A DNA stretch of 64,000 nt from Takakia lepidozioides (GCA_030704615.1 CM060732.1:58757053-58821052); one strand, 5' to 3'. Shown: positions 1 to 12,405, numbered from the stretch's first letter. Notes: generated by a model from the sequence alone, not told the origin. Program-made: numbers and translations.

Positions 1-1110
1 GAGTCGAGGCGTGCTTTGTTTTGTTGCGAAGTTGTTATATATAATGTTTGTCATTTTCTCCTGAGTGAGAATACGGCTACTGCATTCTCATTTGCTTTGA
101 GAGAGGAGAGGGCTGGGAAGCTCTTCGTGTCACAAGAGGTCGGGCCTGTTGCGAGGGTGGAGATAGTGATAACGCTTATCATTTTGTCGTCGGTGAGAGG
201 ACGCGTACTACATTTGCTGTTGGTCTGCCCGAGGCGGAAGCTTCCGTTTATGTAAAAGAGGGACTGCAAGAGAGGGAGGACGGGAGGGGGAGTATGAATT
301 AGCTTTGGTCCTGTGAAGGAAGTAATGCTACACGGGGCACAATGTGGAGTTGGTTTCGAGGTTCAGTTCTGAGTTGCTGAAGCAGTGAATTCAATAAGAA
401 AGCATAGCGGAGAGAATTGGAGGAAGATTGGTGAGGGGAGAGTAAGAGGGAAATGCTGTGAAGCTTTGTCATGTAGAGGGAACCGGAGAAGAATGTACCG
501 AACTCTGGATCTTAAAACGGGACGTAGACACGAGGTCTGAGCTGACAGTTGGAGTAACAGTGGGCATGAATCCAGAAGCTTGGAATGGCTGAAGTCACTG
601 GAGCAGCAGAAGACTGAGGAAGAGATAGCAAGCATAGAGCCGGTGAAGGTGCGCCACACTGAAAGGTGTACCAACGTTTTGCGAAATAAAGAGAGAATTG
701 ACCTGGTGGATACTCATGTCCAAAGGCTGCAGGTTTTCTCACTGCGGATGGACAAAGAGGAGGTTAGATGTGTGAATGCACCTAGTGATCGAATGTAGAC
801 TGCATTTGCAAGATCTAACTAGAACGTTATCTCGTAACTCATTCCTCTTCATTGGCCCAACAAGTTTTGTCGGACTCGCACTGTCCATTCTAACTTGAAC
901 ACTACACCAGCCAGACGGATAGAGATGGAGACAGAGACAGAGGGGGAACCAGAGGCAGCTATCTTCTTGTGACTTGCTGAAAACAGCCGACGAATTCGAA
1001 TCTTTTCAAAGGGAGAAAGAAAGTTCCGGAGACTCGAATATTGAAAGTGACATAGTCACAGCTGCACTGAAAGTCAATATAAATCTAACAGGAGAGCTGA
1101 TCCACATGTT
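1..1110. other. Upstream region of the LRR kinase gene
   Basis: This stretch holds no convincing gene. It is GA-rich in places and has only short open frames without recognisable domains. It probably contains the promoter and 5' leader of the receptor kinase that starts at 1111, but I cannot place a TATA box or transcription start. Confidence 0.4.
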
Positions 1111-4100
1111 ATGGGGGCCGCCAGAGCCTTGGCCTTAGTCGCACTATTACTTCTAATAAGCGGTCTCTTGGTTGAAGTCGGAGGCCAATCGCAGAATACG
1201 GAGACGGATATCACAGCCCTGTTAGCGATTAAGGCAGCAGTGAACGATCCCCAGGGGGTACTAAGTGGATGGACAACAGCGGTAGGCAACACTCCCTGTA
1301 GCTGGAGAGGTGTAACTTGCTTGAATCAGCGTGTCTCAGAGCTTCGGTTGCCAAGAACTGGATTAAGGGGACCTCTTGCAGGTATGTTGGTTTTCAGGTC
1401 TCTTCAGAAGTACAGGTGTGCGTTCTCTCAGTCTGTGCCTAACTGCCTATCTTCCTTCATATAATAGCTGCGGAACTTCCTCTGGATCCATAGGCCCATC
1501 CGACCTCCCCAAAACAAGTAATTCTGCTTCTCTTCTTCACTACATGCTGCGATGTCATATGCGTTTGAGGGTGTGTGTGTCTCTTGGTCTGACGAGTGGT
1601 TTCCTGATAGTAAGTTACAGCTTGTGAGACCAACTTTTGTTAGGGTTTTGTAACCTAAGCAAGGTGGGAAATATGAGACATCGTTGTTTAACCTGCTGGT
1701 TTACAGAACATTTTTGTTGGTAAGCAACGCTGTTCCCCTGTTCAAGAGGTGAGACACATACAGGGATAGTTTCAAAAAAGAAATCCGTTCCAAAGAGGTG
1801 TGTGCAATAGGATTTAAGACCAGTGGTCATTCTTAGGCCACACATTTGATAAATCAATCAATTTATGTTGCCATAGTAAGGAATAAATGGTGATCTGTAC
1901 AAACCTTGAATGAAAGGCAAGCTTGCAGGGCACAGGTCAGTAGAGAATTAGCAGTTCTTGGATGTAAACTCAGCCTTGACATGTCTGAAGCCAAAGGGGG
2001 AAGAAGAGGTATGGTCTTTGTTTGATATATTAAGGTCAGGCAGTTTGTAAAAGGAACTGGTCATGATCATCTGGTCTTTAGTGTGAGCGGTCATTTCCTT
2101 TGATGTCTGAAGGAGTACTGCGCCAAGCTATTTTTTCGATCATCCTTTTGAGCTTCAATCAGGATGAAGCAGTGGATAGATCTTCTGTTGTGTTTATACA
2201 ATACTGTCTCTCCTAGCCACTTTTTGAAGAACACAAAGACGGGATAGGGATGTCAATGCGTGTCAAGACTCTTACTTTTTCTGTACAAATTTTTGTCTCC
2301 TAGCTGTAAACTCAACATGTGGTGCCTGGGCCAAATGGACAAATACTTCCATTTGTGACTTCTTGAGAAGCCTGGTTCATTACGGGTCATAAAAACATGC
2401 TGGATCTCTATATGTGTGATTTGGGAGTGAGGTAATTTCTGGTTCTAGGACAGCTTCAAACACTAAATGATTTAAGGATCTATTAGAGGATGACCCTCTC
2501 TGGAGCAGAAGTCCAAGTCTATGTTTGCCCTCTTTGAACAAATTTAATTATCCAGCTGGTGGGGAGCACCATACAACAAGCCCTAGTATGGTGCTAGTTC
2601 TCTTCCTGGCCTATCAACGGAGCCAGGAATCATTCAACCAGGAACATCAGTAAGGACATGACCTTGTAACTCTGGCTTGTGGTAAACTCTTGCAGCGGAG
2701 GTGGGAAATCTAGGAGAGCTTCGGACTTTAAACCTCCACACGAACTATTTTGATGGAAATTTACCAGCATCCCTTGGTAACTGCTCACACCTTCGTGCCC
2801 TTTATTTTAACCAGAATCAAATTTCTGGCTCCATTCCGTCAGAGATTGCTGGTGCTCAAAGCCTCCAAATCCTGGACCTGGCGGAGAACAGTCTCATCGG
2901 AAGCATACCACCTGAGATTGGGAGCCTCTACAACCTTCGGTTCCTCGATGTTTCAAATAATCTGTTGTCGGGGACCATCTCGAAAGAGCTCCTGGGGTGC
3001 TCTAACCTGTCAATTCTAGCACTGGCGACAAACGTTTTGACAGGAAACATTCCATCAGAGTTGGGGCTCCTCTCAAAACTTCAGATTTTGACAGTAAGTG
3101 GGAATCAAATCTCTGGTGAACTTCCTTTGCAGCTCAGCAACTGTACCAACCTGCAAGTTGTGGAACTTGCAAATAACCAATTAACTGGTGCTGTTCCATC
3201 ACTTTTTGGGAACCTTGTTAATCTACAGATTTTGGATTTGAGTAACAACATCTTCAGTGGGTCTCTCCCTTCGCAGCTGGGTAATGCTAGTTCACTAAGG
3301 GAACTGTCGTTGGGTGGGAACTCTTTTTCTGGCCTCATACCATCCACATTGGGGAATCTTGGGTCGCTAGAGAAGCTAAACCTCACACATAATCTCTTCT
3401 CTGGCAGCATTCCTTCAGAGCTTTCTGGCCTGACAAACTTGCAGACCCTGATCCTGAATAGCAACAGCCTGAGTTCCTCAATTCCTGCCAACCTCAGCCG
3501 TCTTACAGCACTTCGGGCTCTCTCTCTCTCTTCGAATCAATTATCTGGCATCATCCCAGGAGGGCTTGGTAGTTTGGTGAATCTGCAGTCACTCTCTGTC
3601 GACAGAAACATTCTGTCAGGTGCAATCCCTGGTGAGCTAAGTTCTCTTCTGCAGCTTACATCCCTATCTCTGTCCTACAACACCCTCACAGGATTTATTC
3701 CGGAATCATTGTCCAACTGTTCCCAGCTGCAAGTTCTTGATCTCCAAGCCAACCAACTTTCGGGCAGCATCCCTTCTTCTCTGGGCTCTCTGCGGTATCT
3801 GCAAGTTTTGGATTTGAGTGGGAACAATCTGTCGGGCGTCCTCTCACCAGAGCTTGGAAACTGTGCGAACTTGGTTATGCTGGATCTGAGTGGACAGAAG
3901 TTTTCAGGGAGCATCCCACCTGCCTATGCTGCACTTGGCAACCTTCAAAGCCTTTTGCTCGCCAACAACTCTCTGAGTGGGAGCATTCCAACAGGCTTTG
4001 TTCCTTCCTCAGGCCTGCAAATACTGTCTCTAAGTGGGAATGCTCTTACCGGCACCATTCCCCCACAGATTGGTGCCCTGCCTCGGTTGTCCACTCTCTC

Positions 4101-6243
4101 ACTGTCCAACAATCTCCTTTCTGGCCAGATTCCCTTGGAACTTTGTAGGGACTTGAGCCTTACTGTTTTAATGCTGAGAAACAATCAGCTGAGTGGTTCA
4201 ATTGTGGGTGAGTTGGGTGCACTTTCCAACCTCCAGGAGCTTGATCTGGGAATGAACCAACTCTCTGGAGGCATTCCTATGTCGCTCGAAAGCTGCACCA
4301 AGCTGACCTATCTTGCTCTTGATGGGAACAAATTGACGGGAGAGATTCCTGTGGGGATTTCTGAGCTAAATCAGCTTGAAGACCTTTTTCTCCAAGACAA
4401 CTCTCTCGAAGGGGCCCTCCCACCGGAGTCGGGCAACCTGATAAGGCTTCATGCTCTGGATCTCTCCAACAATAATTTAAGCGGCATGATCCCAGCCTCT
4501 CTGGGCGGTCTGCCAAATCTACAAGCATTCAATGTCTCCAGAAATGCTTTGCAGGGATTAATCCCCCCAGCTCTTGCCACAAGGTTCAATGCCAGCTCCT
4601 TTGAGGGCAATCCGTACCTCTGTGGGGCTCCTCTCACTGGTTCCAATGCCAACTGCAATGGCAGTCCAAGCAGCTCGCCTGAACACAGCAAGCATGGGCT
4701 TTTGACTACACTGGAGATCATTGGCATATCTGTGGGAGGGGGTTTAGTGGGTCTGGTGCTGATCTCTCTTTGCTGTCTGGGTATCATGCGGTTAGTGAGA
4801 CGGAGGAGTACAAGGGAAGGTGCACCTTCATCGCCAGAGGCAAAGCTTGTAATGTTCCATGAGCCTATCACTCTGGCACATATCCAGGAGGCCACAGGGC
4901 AGTTTGACGAAGACCATGTCTTGAGCAGGACACGCTGTGGGATTGTTTTCAAAGCCATTCTTCAGGTACCATGTTGCACAGCTTTATATGCCAATGGGTA
5001 ATTTTGAACTGCATTGTTGAGACTGAGTTGTTGAGCTGCCGTCCTTGAGAACCTGGCCTTCTGCCAAAGATGGATGAGATTGACACCTGATGTGTGGTAT
5101 ATCAGTGACAAATAGCAGTAGAGCAATCTTAGAATGAAGCACCTGTGGGCTAACTGGGAGTGAGAGACACTGCCAGAGTTCCTGTATTTGCCCAACTTAC
5201 CATTCAGTTTCCTGTATGTTCCATGTTGATTGATCTTGTCTGCACCCTGTGGTAGACCCTCCTACAATTGATTCACGGGAAGTTACAAACTTCTGCCTTC
5301 TCTCAGAGGTTTCACTTTTGTAAGTGTTACAAGATGGCCCTAGAGAGACCATCCCTTCCGGCCCTCCGTGGTGCTGACAGTATTTTGTTTTGCTCCATTG
5401 TGTCTCCAGGATGGAACAGTGCTGTCAGTTCTGAGGTTGCCAGACGGCGTAGTGGAAGAGAGTCTCTTTCAAGCAGAGGCCGAAATGCTTGGGAAATTGA
5501 GGCATCGCAACTTGATGGTTTTACGGGGCTATTATGTCCATAGGGATGTGCGGCTTCTAGTGTATGATTACATGCCCAATGGAAACCTTGCATCTCTACT
5601 CCAAGAAGCTTCGCAACAGGACGGCCAGGTTTTGAATTGGCCGATGCGGCATTTGATCGCTCTAGGAGTGGCTCGAGGACTTTCATTTCTTCATGCACAA
5701 ACTGATCGTCCCATTGTCCACGGAGATGTGAAGCCCAATAACGTGCAATTCGATGCGGATTTTGAAGCGCACCTCTCTGATTTTGGCTTGGAAAGGTTGT
5801 CTATGGCGCCCACGGACCCTCCATCGTCTTCAACCTCTGCGGGTTCGCTGGGGTATGTCTCGCCTGAGGCAAACCTCTCTGGACAGCTAACACGAGAGGC
5901 TGACGTCTACAGTTTTGGCATTGTTTTGCTTGAGCTTCTAACGGGACGACGGCCCGTCATGTTCACTTCCCAAGATGAAGACATAGTGAAGTGGGTAAAG
6001 CGGCAGCTGCAGACGGGACAGATATCCGAGCTTTTCGACCCTAGCTTGCTGCAGCTGGACCCCGAATCGTCCGAGTGGGAAGAGTTTCTTCTAGCTGTCA
6101 AAGTCGCACTCTTGTGTACAGCTCCTGACCCCCCTGACCGCCCTTCTATGAGCGAGGTCGTGTTCATGCTGGAGGGTTGCAGGGTGGGTCCCGAGATGCC
6201 CACATCCTCATCAGACCCTACTTCACGCACCTCACCAGTGTGA
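1111..6243 (+). CDS. LRR receptor-like kinase, At4g36180-like, three exons
   Basis: Exons 1111-1381, 2696-4965 and 5410-6243 join in frame to give about 1124 residues. Junctions are CAG/GTATGT, TGCAG/CGGAG, TTCAG/GTACCA and CTCCAG/GATGG. The protein has a signal peptide (about 1-26), an LRRNT_2 cap ending in a CSWRGVTC motif, roughly 25 leucine-rich repeats (about 75-720), a membrane helix (about 765-788) and a cytoplasmic kinase domain. Length and order match the plasma-membrane LRR kinases related to Arabidopsis At4g36180 and At1g75640. The kinase domain is atypical: the glycine loop keeps one glycine (RTRCGIVFKA), the usual VAIK lysine is replaced (VLSVLRL, Arg near 856), and HRD reads HGD (951-953), while DFG (971-973) is kept. 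Relatives as I remember them show the same changes, so this is probably a family trait and not damage. It likely works as a weak or non-catalytic kinase that signals through partners. The ligand is unknown. Confidence 0.9.
1382..2695 (+). other. Intron 1 of the LRR kinase gene (1314 bp)
   Basis: The intron runs from GTATGT to CTCTTGCAG. It is long compared with the 444-bp second intron (4966-5409). No transposon ends or coding remains were recognised in it. Confidence 0.8.
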
Positions 6244-7312
6244 ACCAACTCCAGACTAGCGTACCTCTAGAGATAACACATTCCTGTCCCCCATTGATGG
6301 ATTCACCATACCTGCGTGCTCGCAGTGCAGATATCCTCCTCTCTCCACACATTCCAAAGCTGCTGTGAGTGCAGGAATTCATACTTAAGAGAGTTGCAAC
6401 TCCTTGACAGGATGCAGCTTGTTTCTGCTACTCGTCTCTCTCTCTCTCCTTTCCTTCAATCATGCTCTCATCATTTCTGCACCATCATCCATCCTGGACT
6501 ACAAATTTTGCGCCATTCGTTCCATCCTTCATTCACCCCGCTTTGAACTGCTTTCATTACTCGCACCATCCTTCATTCATCCGCTATGAAATGCTTTCAT
6601 TGTTCGAATTGCCTTTTCATTCATCCGCTATGAAACGCTTTCATTATTCGCACTACAGTGAATCTCAGAGGCGCGTGGTGATAGGGGCAAGTGGAGAAGA
6701 TTCACCTGGTGCACAGCGCCCCAGGTGGCACCAACCCATTGCTTGTCCCTTTTCATTGGTACCCGCTCGCACGTGTTTCAGTAGCTCGTGTTGTACAATA
6801 CTCGTATATTTCTGCATGGGCTCCTGTGTATATACGTACAGGACCGTATAGGTGTAAGTCCTGGCTAAGTAGGATTAGTAACCGGGGTTATGATAAACAC
6901 AGAAGTGGGGTTCGAAAGATTTCCATACAAGGATGCAAAGCTGCTCCATCATCTCTGTCTTAAGTCTTAAGCTTTCCTCTCTTTCCTAAGCACAGAGCAA
7001 TTAGAAGAAAGACTCGGCCAGGTTGGTGAGCAATTGTACATGAAAGCTGGTCTAAGTTAGTCTAACCTAGTGTAAGTTTACTTTGTGACTCCCAGTTCTT
7101 CTTCACCAACCCACCCAGGAAGGAATGAAAAGGATACACTCAGTTTTTTTTTCCTCTCTCTCTCTCTCTCTCTCCCTCTCTCTCGCAGACAAGCAGACGA
7201 TTGCATCTTGGAGTTTGAGAAAGGCACGAGGCACTCACAGTATCGAAGAATTTCTTATGCTCTTGCAGCTGGAGTGGAATCGGAGATCGCGGTGAGGGTG
7301 TTGGTTGTGGCC
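6244..7312. other. Intergenic region with a short tandem repeat and a CT tract
   Basis: It holds the 3' end of the kinase transcript and the 5' region of the phosphate carrier gene. About three copies of a 45-bp unit (CATTCATCCGCTATGAAA-type) lie near 6530-6655. A CT-rich tract at 7155-7188 ends in CGCAG and could be the acceptor of a 5'-UTR intron or a pyrimidine-rich leader. No gene is seen. Confidence 0.45.
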
Positions 7313-8515
7313 ATGGATGTTATAGCGGAGAGGAGCAACAGTCTGCTCCCAGACTACCTGTACAGTCACGGATTGTACACAGCTGATGTGCGGAAATCAG
7401 GCCATGGAGGGGCATCCGCACTCCCGGATCTCTTCAGCTCTCTCACCAGGCAAGGGGCCGGAGGATCGTCTGCCCATTTTGCAGGGTCCCGATTGGCTTC
7501 CTCAATCTTGCCTTCGAAGGAAGGGTTGGGCACTGCCCCGTATATGGGTGCTGCTGGGAGAGCCCCTGGATTCATGATTCCGGCTGCAAGCGAGCGTGGA
7601 AAGATCAAACTGTTCTCGCCTGAGTATTACGCGGTCTGTGCTTTTGGAGGGAGTCTTTGCTGTGGCCTGACTCACACGGCTATCACGCCGTTGGACGTTG
7701 TCAAGTGCAACATGCAGATTGCGCCAGAAAAGTATAAGAGCATCACTGGGGGATTTGCGTTAGTAGTTAAAGAAAACGGCACCACCGGGCTCTTCAGAGG
7801 ATGGGTCCCCACGCTATTTGGATACAGTATCCAGGGTGCGTGCAAGTATGGATTCTATGAGTATTTCAAAAAGACCTACTCGGATTTGGTTGGTCCTGAG
7901 AATGCTGCGAAGTATAAGACCTTGATTTACCTGGCAGGGTCCGCTTCTGCCGAGACCATAGCTGATATAGGTTTGTGTCCGCTTGAGGCAGTCAAGGTGC
8001 GTGTTCAAACTCAGCCTGGGTTCGCAAAAGGCTTATCCGATGGACTCCCCAAGCTGATTGCCTCTGATGGCTATGCCGGACTCTACAAGGGATTGGTTCC
8101 TCTTTGGGGGCGTCAGATCCCTTACACCATGATGAAGTTTGCAACGTTCGAGAGTACAGTTGAGGCTATGTATAAGTATATCATTCCCGTTCCAAAGAAA
8201 GAGACTTCGAACTTAAGCCAACTGGGGGTAAGCTTTGCGGCAGGGTACATAGCCGGCATTGCATGTGCAATTATCTCTCATCCGGCCGACAATCTGGTTT
8301 CCTTCTTGAACAATGCCAAAGGAGCAACTGTCTCCCAAGCTGTAAAGCAGATGGGTATGTTGGCTCTTTTTACTCGTGGTCTTCCTCTGCGTATTGTCAT
8401 GATTGGAACACTGACAGGTGTTCAGTGGGTTATCTACGATTCATTTAAGGTCTTTGTTGGGCTTCCGACCACTGGAGGCGTTGTTGAGGAGCCTAAGCAG
8501 ACTCCTGCCGAATAG
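7313..8515 (+). CDS. Mitochondrial phosphate carrier (PHT3/MPT3 type), intronless
   Basis: The first ATG in the open frame is at 7313 and gives 400 residues. The frame stays open upstream without another ATG, so 7313 is chosen. Three mitochondrial carrier repeats are visible. Their signature motifs are PLDVVK (126-131), PLEAVK (about 223-228) and HPADNL (about 323-328), the last being the divergent third repeat usual in phosphate carriers. The N-terminal 100 residues before the first repeat look like a presequence region. The product should sit in the inner mitochondrial membrane and import phosphate for ATP synthesis. The whole reading frame lies in one exon, whereas the Arabidopsis homologues I know have several introns. 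It could be a retrocopy, but there is no stop or frameshift and the family motifs are kept, so it looks functional. Confidence 0.93.
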   Translation: MDVIAERSNSLLPDYLYSHGLYTADVRKSGHGGASALPDLFSSLTRQGAGGSSAHFAGSRLASSILPSKEGLGTAPYMGAAGRAPGFMIPAASERGKIKLFSPEYYAVCAFGGSLCCGLTHTAITPLDVVKCNMQIAPEKYKSITGGFALVVKENGTTGLFRGWVPTLFGYSIQGACKYGFYEYFKKTYSDLVGPENAAKYKTLIYLAGSASAETIADIGLCPLEAVKVRVQTQPGFAKGLSDGLPKLIASDGYAGLYKGLVPLWGRQIPYTMMKFATFESTVEAMYKYIIPVPKKETSNLSQLGVSFAAGYIAGIACAIISHPADNLVSFLNNAKGATVSQAVKQMGMLALFTRGLPLRIVMIGTLTGVQWVIYDSFKVFVGLPTTGGVVEEPKQTPAE

Positions 8516-10185
8516 ACTGGAGAAACGAGCTGGTCAGGATCTGTTGGATCCAATTTGACTGTCGCATTTATTTGTGGGCAATGTCGTGGCAACTGTCTTC
8601 GGGTTTGTATGTCCGAGGAACCATTTAGTGGATTTCGGTCATAGCCTGTGCAGGCCACTGTCGATCACGGAAGAGAAATCAGCAAGTAGTCCCTCTACAT
8701 TTTGTATTTTTAGAAAATGTCAGATCTGACAGGTTGAGATTCATCGATTGGTTTGGTCAGGCATTGTCTATATGGGGCGTGGGATGCTTTCTCTACATGG
8801 AGATCAATCCACCTTGATTGCAATTGTAGAGATTTGCGATTTCTAGCCAGACCTTTGATTCTGCCCTCCATCTGAACAGAACTTTGAATCCCTAATTGCA
8901 CTGCAAGTCACCATCTCTTGAAGAGTCCTCTGTCTGTGAGATCTTTTCACAGCGAATCCTTCTTCTTCTTCTTCTATGTGCTGTAAAATATGGTTTATAT
9001 CTGCCTATTCCAAGAGTAAGTTCGGTGATACTACAACAGAAACAAGGGTTCACAGTGAGGTTGGGATAGATGGAATCTTCTGTCTTTCTGTTTTCGTACA
9101 CAGCCTAGTTTTGTTTAATATGGCACCAGATTAATATGGGTAGATAATAACTGGAGGGGCTGTGTTTCTATGTGAGGCAGGCACTAGTTTTACTAAGGTG
9201 GGGGGTTACTACCTTTTCTAGTTTCAATTTAGCAGAATCATCTGTTACATTGTTCTGCAGACTTGGGTGCAAGATAATACTTGGACATACTTCACATGTG
9301 ATAGATCTTAGCTGCAGATTAGCAATATGTCCTCAAAGACTTGAGCTTCCTTCACATTAGGACTCAATCACTTCCATTATCTCAAGTCATTGGCATGTTG
9401 TTTGTTTATGTTCATAGACTTGTTTGATTTTGAGAAGGAGAGGTGGTTGCATGATTGAATCTTCCTGTAGTTGCCTGCCAAATTGTTTCTGAGCATTCTG
9501 GGAAGACCCCTACTCATCATATCAAATGAGTTGTTGAGGTTCTCATGGAAAGTTGGCCTCATTTGTCTTGGAACATTTGAGACCAAGGGTTTATCGGGTA
9601 GAATCAATGGATCACAAAACAGTTTGCAAAGCCTTCATTTAGTGGATGTGATGAAACCAGTTATGTTGTAGACTTGATATTTTGAATGATGTAGAGGCTT
9701 CAATTTCGCTCAATACCCGATTGATCATCGTGACGGTTGCCATGCCACTGTACATCATAATGTATGTGCCTGTATCTTGCGCGAATGCATTATCTATCCT
9801 TTAAACCATTGGTCCCGCCGTTGCATCTGGGATCCCAAATTGGAATCATGATAAACTCTGCGGCACAGAGTGGATGCGAGCTGCTAGAGGGAATCTAACT
9901 CAATAGGAACATTGGAAGTGAAAAGCAAGTGACTACTTTAGGCCCCATGGAATATTGGTGCTAGGAATAGGATGGGAATTGAGAGGGAACCTATGCCAGC
10001 CCAGGTTAGCGGGAATTTGAAACTCAGCTTGTTGCAGAGTGGGTGTTCAATTTCAACAGGCCATCAGGTTTCACAGGACTATGCCAGTATGCAAGAGAGA
10101 AATTTTCCAGGTTTACCAATTCTAGCAAGTCTAGTTTCATGGATGGAATGGGGTCATGGAAAGACTTATCAACACCACAATTTAT
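8516..10185. other. Intergenic region, no gene recognised
   Basis: Only short open frames without domains are present. It probably includes the 3' UTR of the phosphate carrier gene. A (TTC)n run lies near 8958-8976. The copia remnant begins at its right edge. Confidence 0.5.
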
Positions 10186-10657
10186 TGTTGGAAAACAGCT
10201 CCATATTCAACCAATCTGCAACTTGACTTGTAGATAAAGTTAGAGACATTAAAAGTAACTCTCTATTTAGAGAGACTTTTTTCTTAAAGTTAAAGCTAGT
10301 CCATTATGGGACTACTTAAAAGGCAAGTCTTTAGGGATTTTTTGTAGCCTAGCTAGAACTATATAAGAAGCTCGGGGTGAAGCCACATATCAATTGTTCT
10401 GCCTTGTGTTTCTATGGTATGGTTCTGTGCTTCTATACAATCCTTATTATTATTCAATTGTTAATGATGAGCATGTAGCCCAATGGTAATGGGTACATAC
10501 CACGTTGGATGTGTTTGTGGGTTCAAACCACCATTTAGTGTGTCATGAAGGTGTCCACCTTCTTGTTGGAAGGCAGTAGCCCTTTGGGGTCAAGTGACAC
10601 CATAAGTTTCGCTCTCTTTTGGAGGTGTCATATTTTTTCTATCTATGTTTTTCAAAA
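10186..10657 (+). repeat. 5' LTR of the copia remnant, split by a SINE
   Basis: It matches the LTR at 11389-11672 on both sides of an insert. The left part ends near 10450 (ATACAATCCTTATTATT). The right part resumes near 10637 (TTCTATCTATGTTTTTCAA). The roughly 185-bp insert carries a tRNA-like SINE. Confidence 0.8.
10469..10636 (+). repeat. tRNA-derived SINE, copy 1
   Basis: It has an A-box-like TAGCCCAATGG (10476-10486) and a B-box-like GGTTCAAACC (10520-10529), spaced as in a tRNA gene. A body follows with GGTGTCCACCTT, GGAAGGCAGTAGCCCTTTGGGGTCAA. The same body recurs near 21050 and 23790. It is not a working tRNA gene because the stems do not close. Confidence 0.7.
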
Positions 10658-11388
10658 CCCTCTCTCACTGAGATAATCACGTAATCTCAACCTTTCAATG
10701 TCTTTGGAAACAGTATACCAAGTTTAAATGAACACTTGATGTGTTTTGGCTTTGGTAGGCTTTTTGTCAAAACATTTGTAACCACGTCTTCTATAGAACA
10801 ATAAATCAATATACTTCCCGAATGTAGCGATGTTGAATCTCCATGTGCTTAGTCCTCAAATGGTATGTTGGGTTTTGACTTAATGCAATCGCACTTTGAT
10901 TGTCACAATATCAAAGCCTAATTGCTACAAGGTGGCTGCAGTTTCATATTGATTATAGAAGATCTACTTCAGGCCATTGCTTTGTTCTAGGAGGTGGTGC
11001 AGTATCTTGATCTAACAAACAACTAACGTCAACAGCTTTTTCGTCAACAAAAGTTGAGTACATGTCATTTACCAAAGCAGCGCCAAAGGAAGATGTTTGG
11101 TTACAGAAGTTATTTGGAGATTTGGGGCATCTACAACCACACCCAACACTCTATATTCTGATAATCAAAGTGCGATTGCATTAAGTCAAATCCCAAAATA
11201 TCTTTCGAGGGCTAAGCACATTGAGGTTCAACATCACTACATTTGGGAGATTGTATATATTCTTCTACAAAAGACATGATTGTAAATGTTTTGACAAAAA
11301 GCCTACCAAAGCCAAAACTTTTAAGTGTTCCCTTGAACTTGGTATAATGTCTCAAAGACATAGGTAGGTTGAGATCGCTAAGAGAGGG

Positions 11389-11672
11389 TGTTGGAAAACA
11401 GCTCCATATTCAACAAATCTACAACTTGACTTTGTATAAAGTTAGAGACATTAAAAGTAACCATTATGGGACTACTTAACATGTACGATAAAAGTAGGTT
11501 TACTAAAAGGCACTGCAAGTCTTTAGTGATTGCTAAGTTAGCCTAGCTAAATTTATATAAGAAGCTGTGGGGTGAACCACAAATCAATTGTTTTGTTTTG
11601 TTGTGTGCTTCTATGGTTGGGTGGAGAGCTTCTATACAATCCTTACTATTGTTCTATCTACGTTTTTCAACA
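11389..11672 (+). repeat. 3' LTR of the copia remnant
   Basis: It runs from TGTTGGAAAACAG to TTTTTCAACA, about 284 bp, with TG...CA ends. A TATA-like TTATATAAGAAGCT lies inside (near 11553) and is shared with the other LTR as CTATATAAGAAGCT. Confidence 0.8.
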
Positions 11673-12405
11673 TTTCTCAATTGATAGGGCACCAACACCT
11701 CTAGAAATAAGTTGTTCTGCAAGTCTAGAGATTGGAGTTCATAATGTTGCCTAAAAATGAGTGATGATCACTACCAAGCACTTGGATGTTCGTTCCAACT
11801 TGCTATACAATGGCTCAGCCTCATCATTGTTGCTACTTATTAAGTAGATCCCAATGGTGTTTATCCTATACGTGCTTGACCTATCCATGTCAATGCATAG
11901 CACTCTTGTGCCCTATATTCTTTTTAAGCATGGCTCCTCTCTCCTCACCACCACCATTGATTCTCTTATCTATAGCTATTCATACTTCACTCAGATACAC
12001 TACATCATGACCCCTACTATAACAATGTTAGAAAATTATTCCTATCACTATCAGTACCATGGAAGTCTAGTAAGTATTCCAAAGAGAACCTTAATTCACT
12101 CACAACTTGACAACTTTGTGCACACCACAGAGAGCTCCATTTCTCTCTAGAACGCTTGAGTTTAAGCAATCCATAAGCCAATTACCATTATAAATGATTC
12201 TTACCTTCTTCCAGATTTGTTTTGAGATTGATAGAACTTCACCGTATTCAAAGTGTTGGAGCACCCATGCGAATGGGACGGTATGGTTTTATATAGTAGT
12301 GGGCAATGGTAAACAGTGGCATGGGACGATGTTGGAAGTCACAAGTCACAACACACTACTTTATGCCTCTTCTGTTTGTGAACCCTGACACGCATTGCAG
12401 AGGGG
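11673..12405. other. Intergenic region downstream of the pectinesterase
   Basis: No gene or transposon end was recognised. It should include the 3' UTR of the pectinesterase, which is read on the minus strand. Confidence 0.4.

Larger units (their letters stand above)
10186..11672 (+). mobile_element. Rearranged Ty1/copia LTR element with inverted internal region
   Basis: Two direct LTRs (about 10186-10657 and 11389-11672) both start TGTTGGAAAACAGCTCC and share most of their sequence. The forward internal half (about 10990-11388) encodes the end of a copia RNase H: KVEYMSFTKAA and, after a frameshift, LYSDNQSAIALSQ and KHIEVQHHYI. It ends in a purine tract (AAGAGAGGG) directly before the second LTR. 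The left half (10658 to about 10920) is the reverse complement of the same region, so an inverted purine tract touches the end of the first LTR. Flanks TTTAT and TTTCT match at 4 of 5 bases and may be an old target duplication. There is no gag, integrase or usual primer site. The element cannot move by itself. Confidence 0.82.

Noticed and set aside
580-798. 72-residue open frame upstream of the receptor kinase
   Set aside because: It starts at TTG, has no recognisable domain, and lies in probable 5' leader or promoter sequence.
10471-10535. tRNA gene
   Set aside because: A and B boxes are present, but the acceptor and anticodon stems do not pair. A shared body with two other copies shows it is a SINE.
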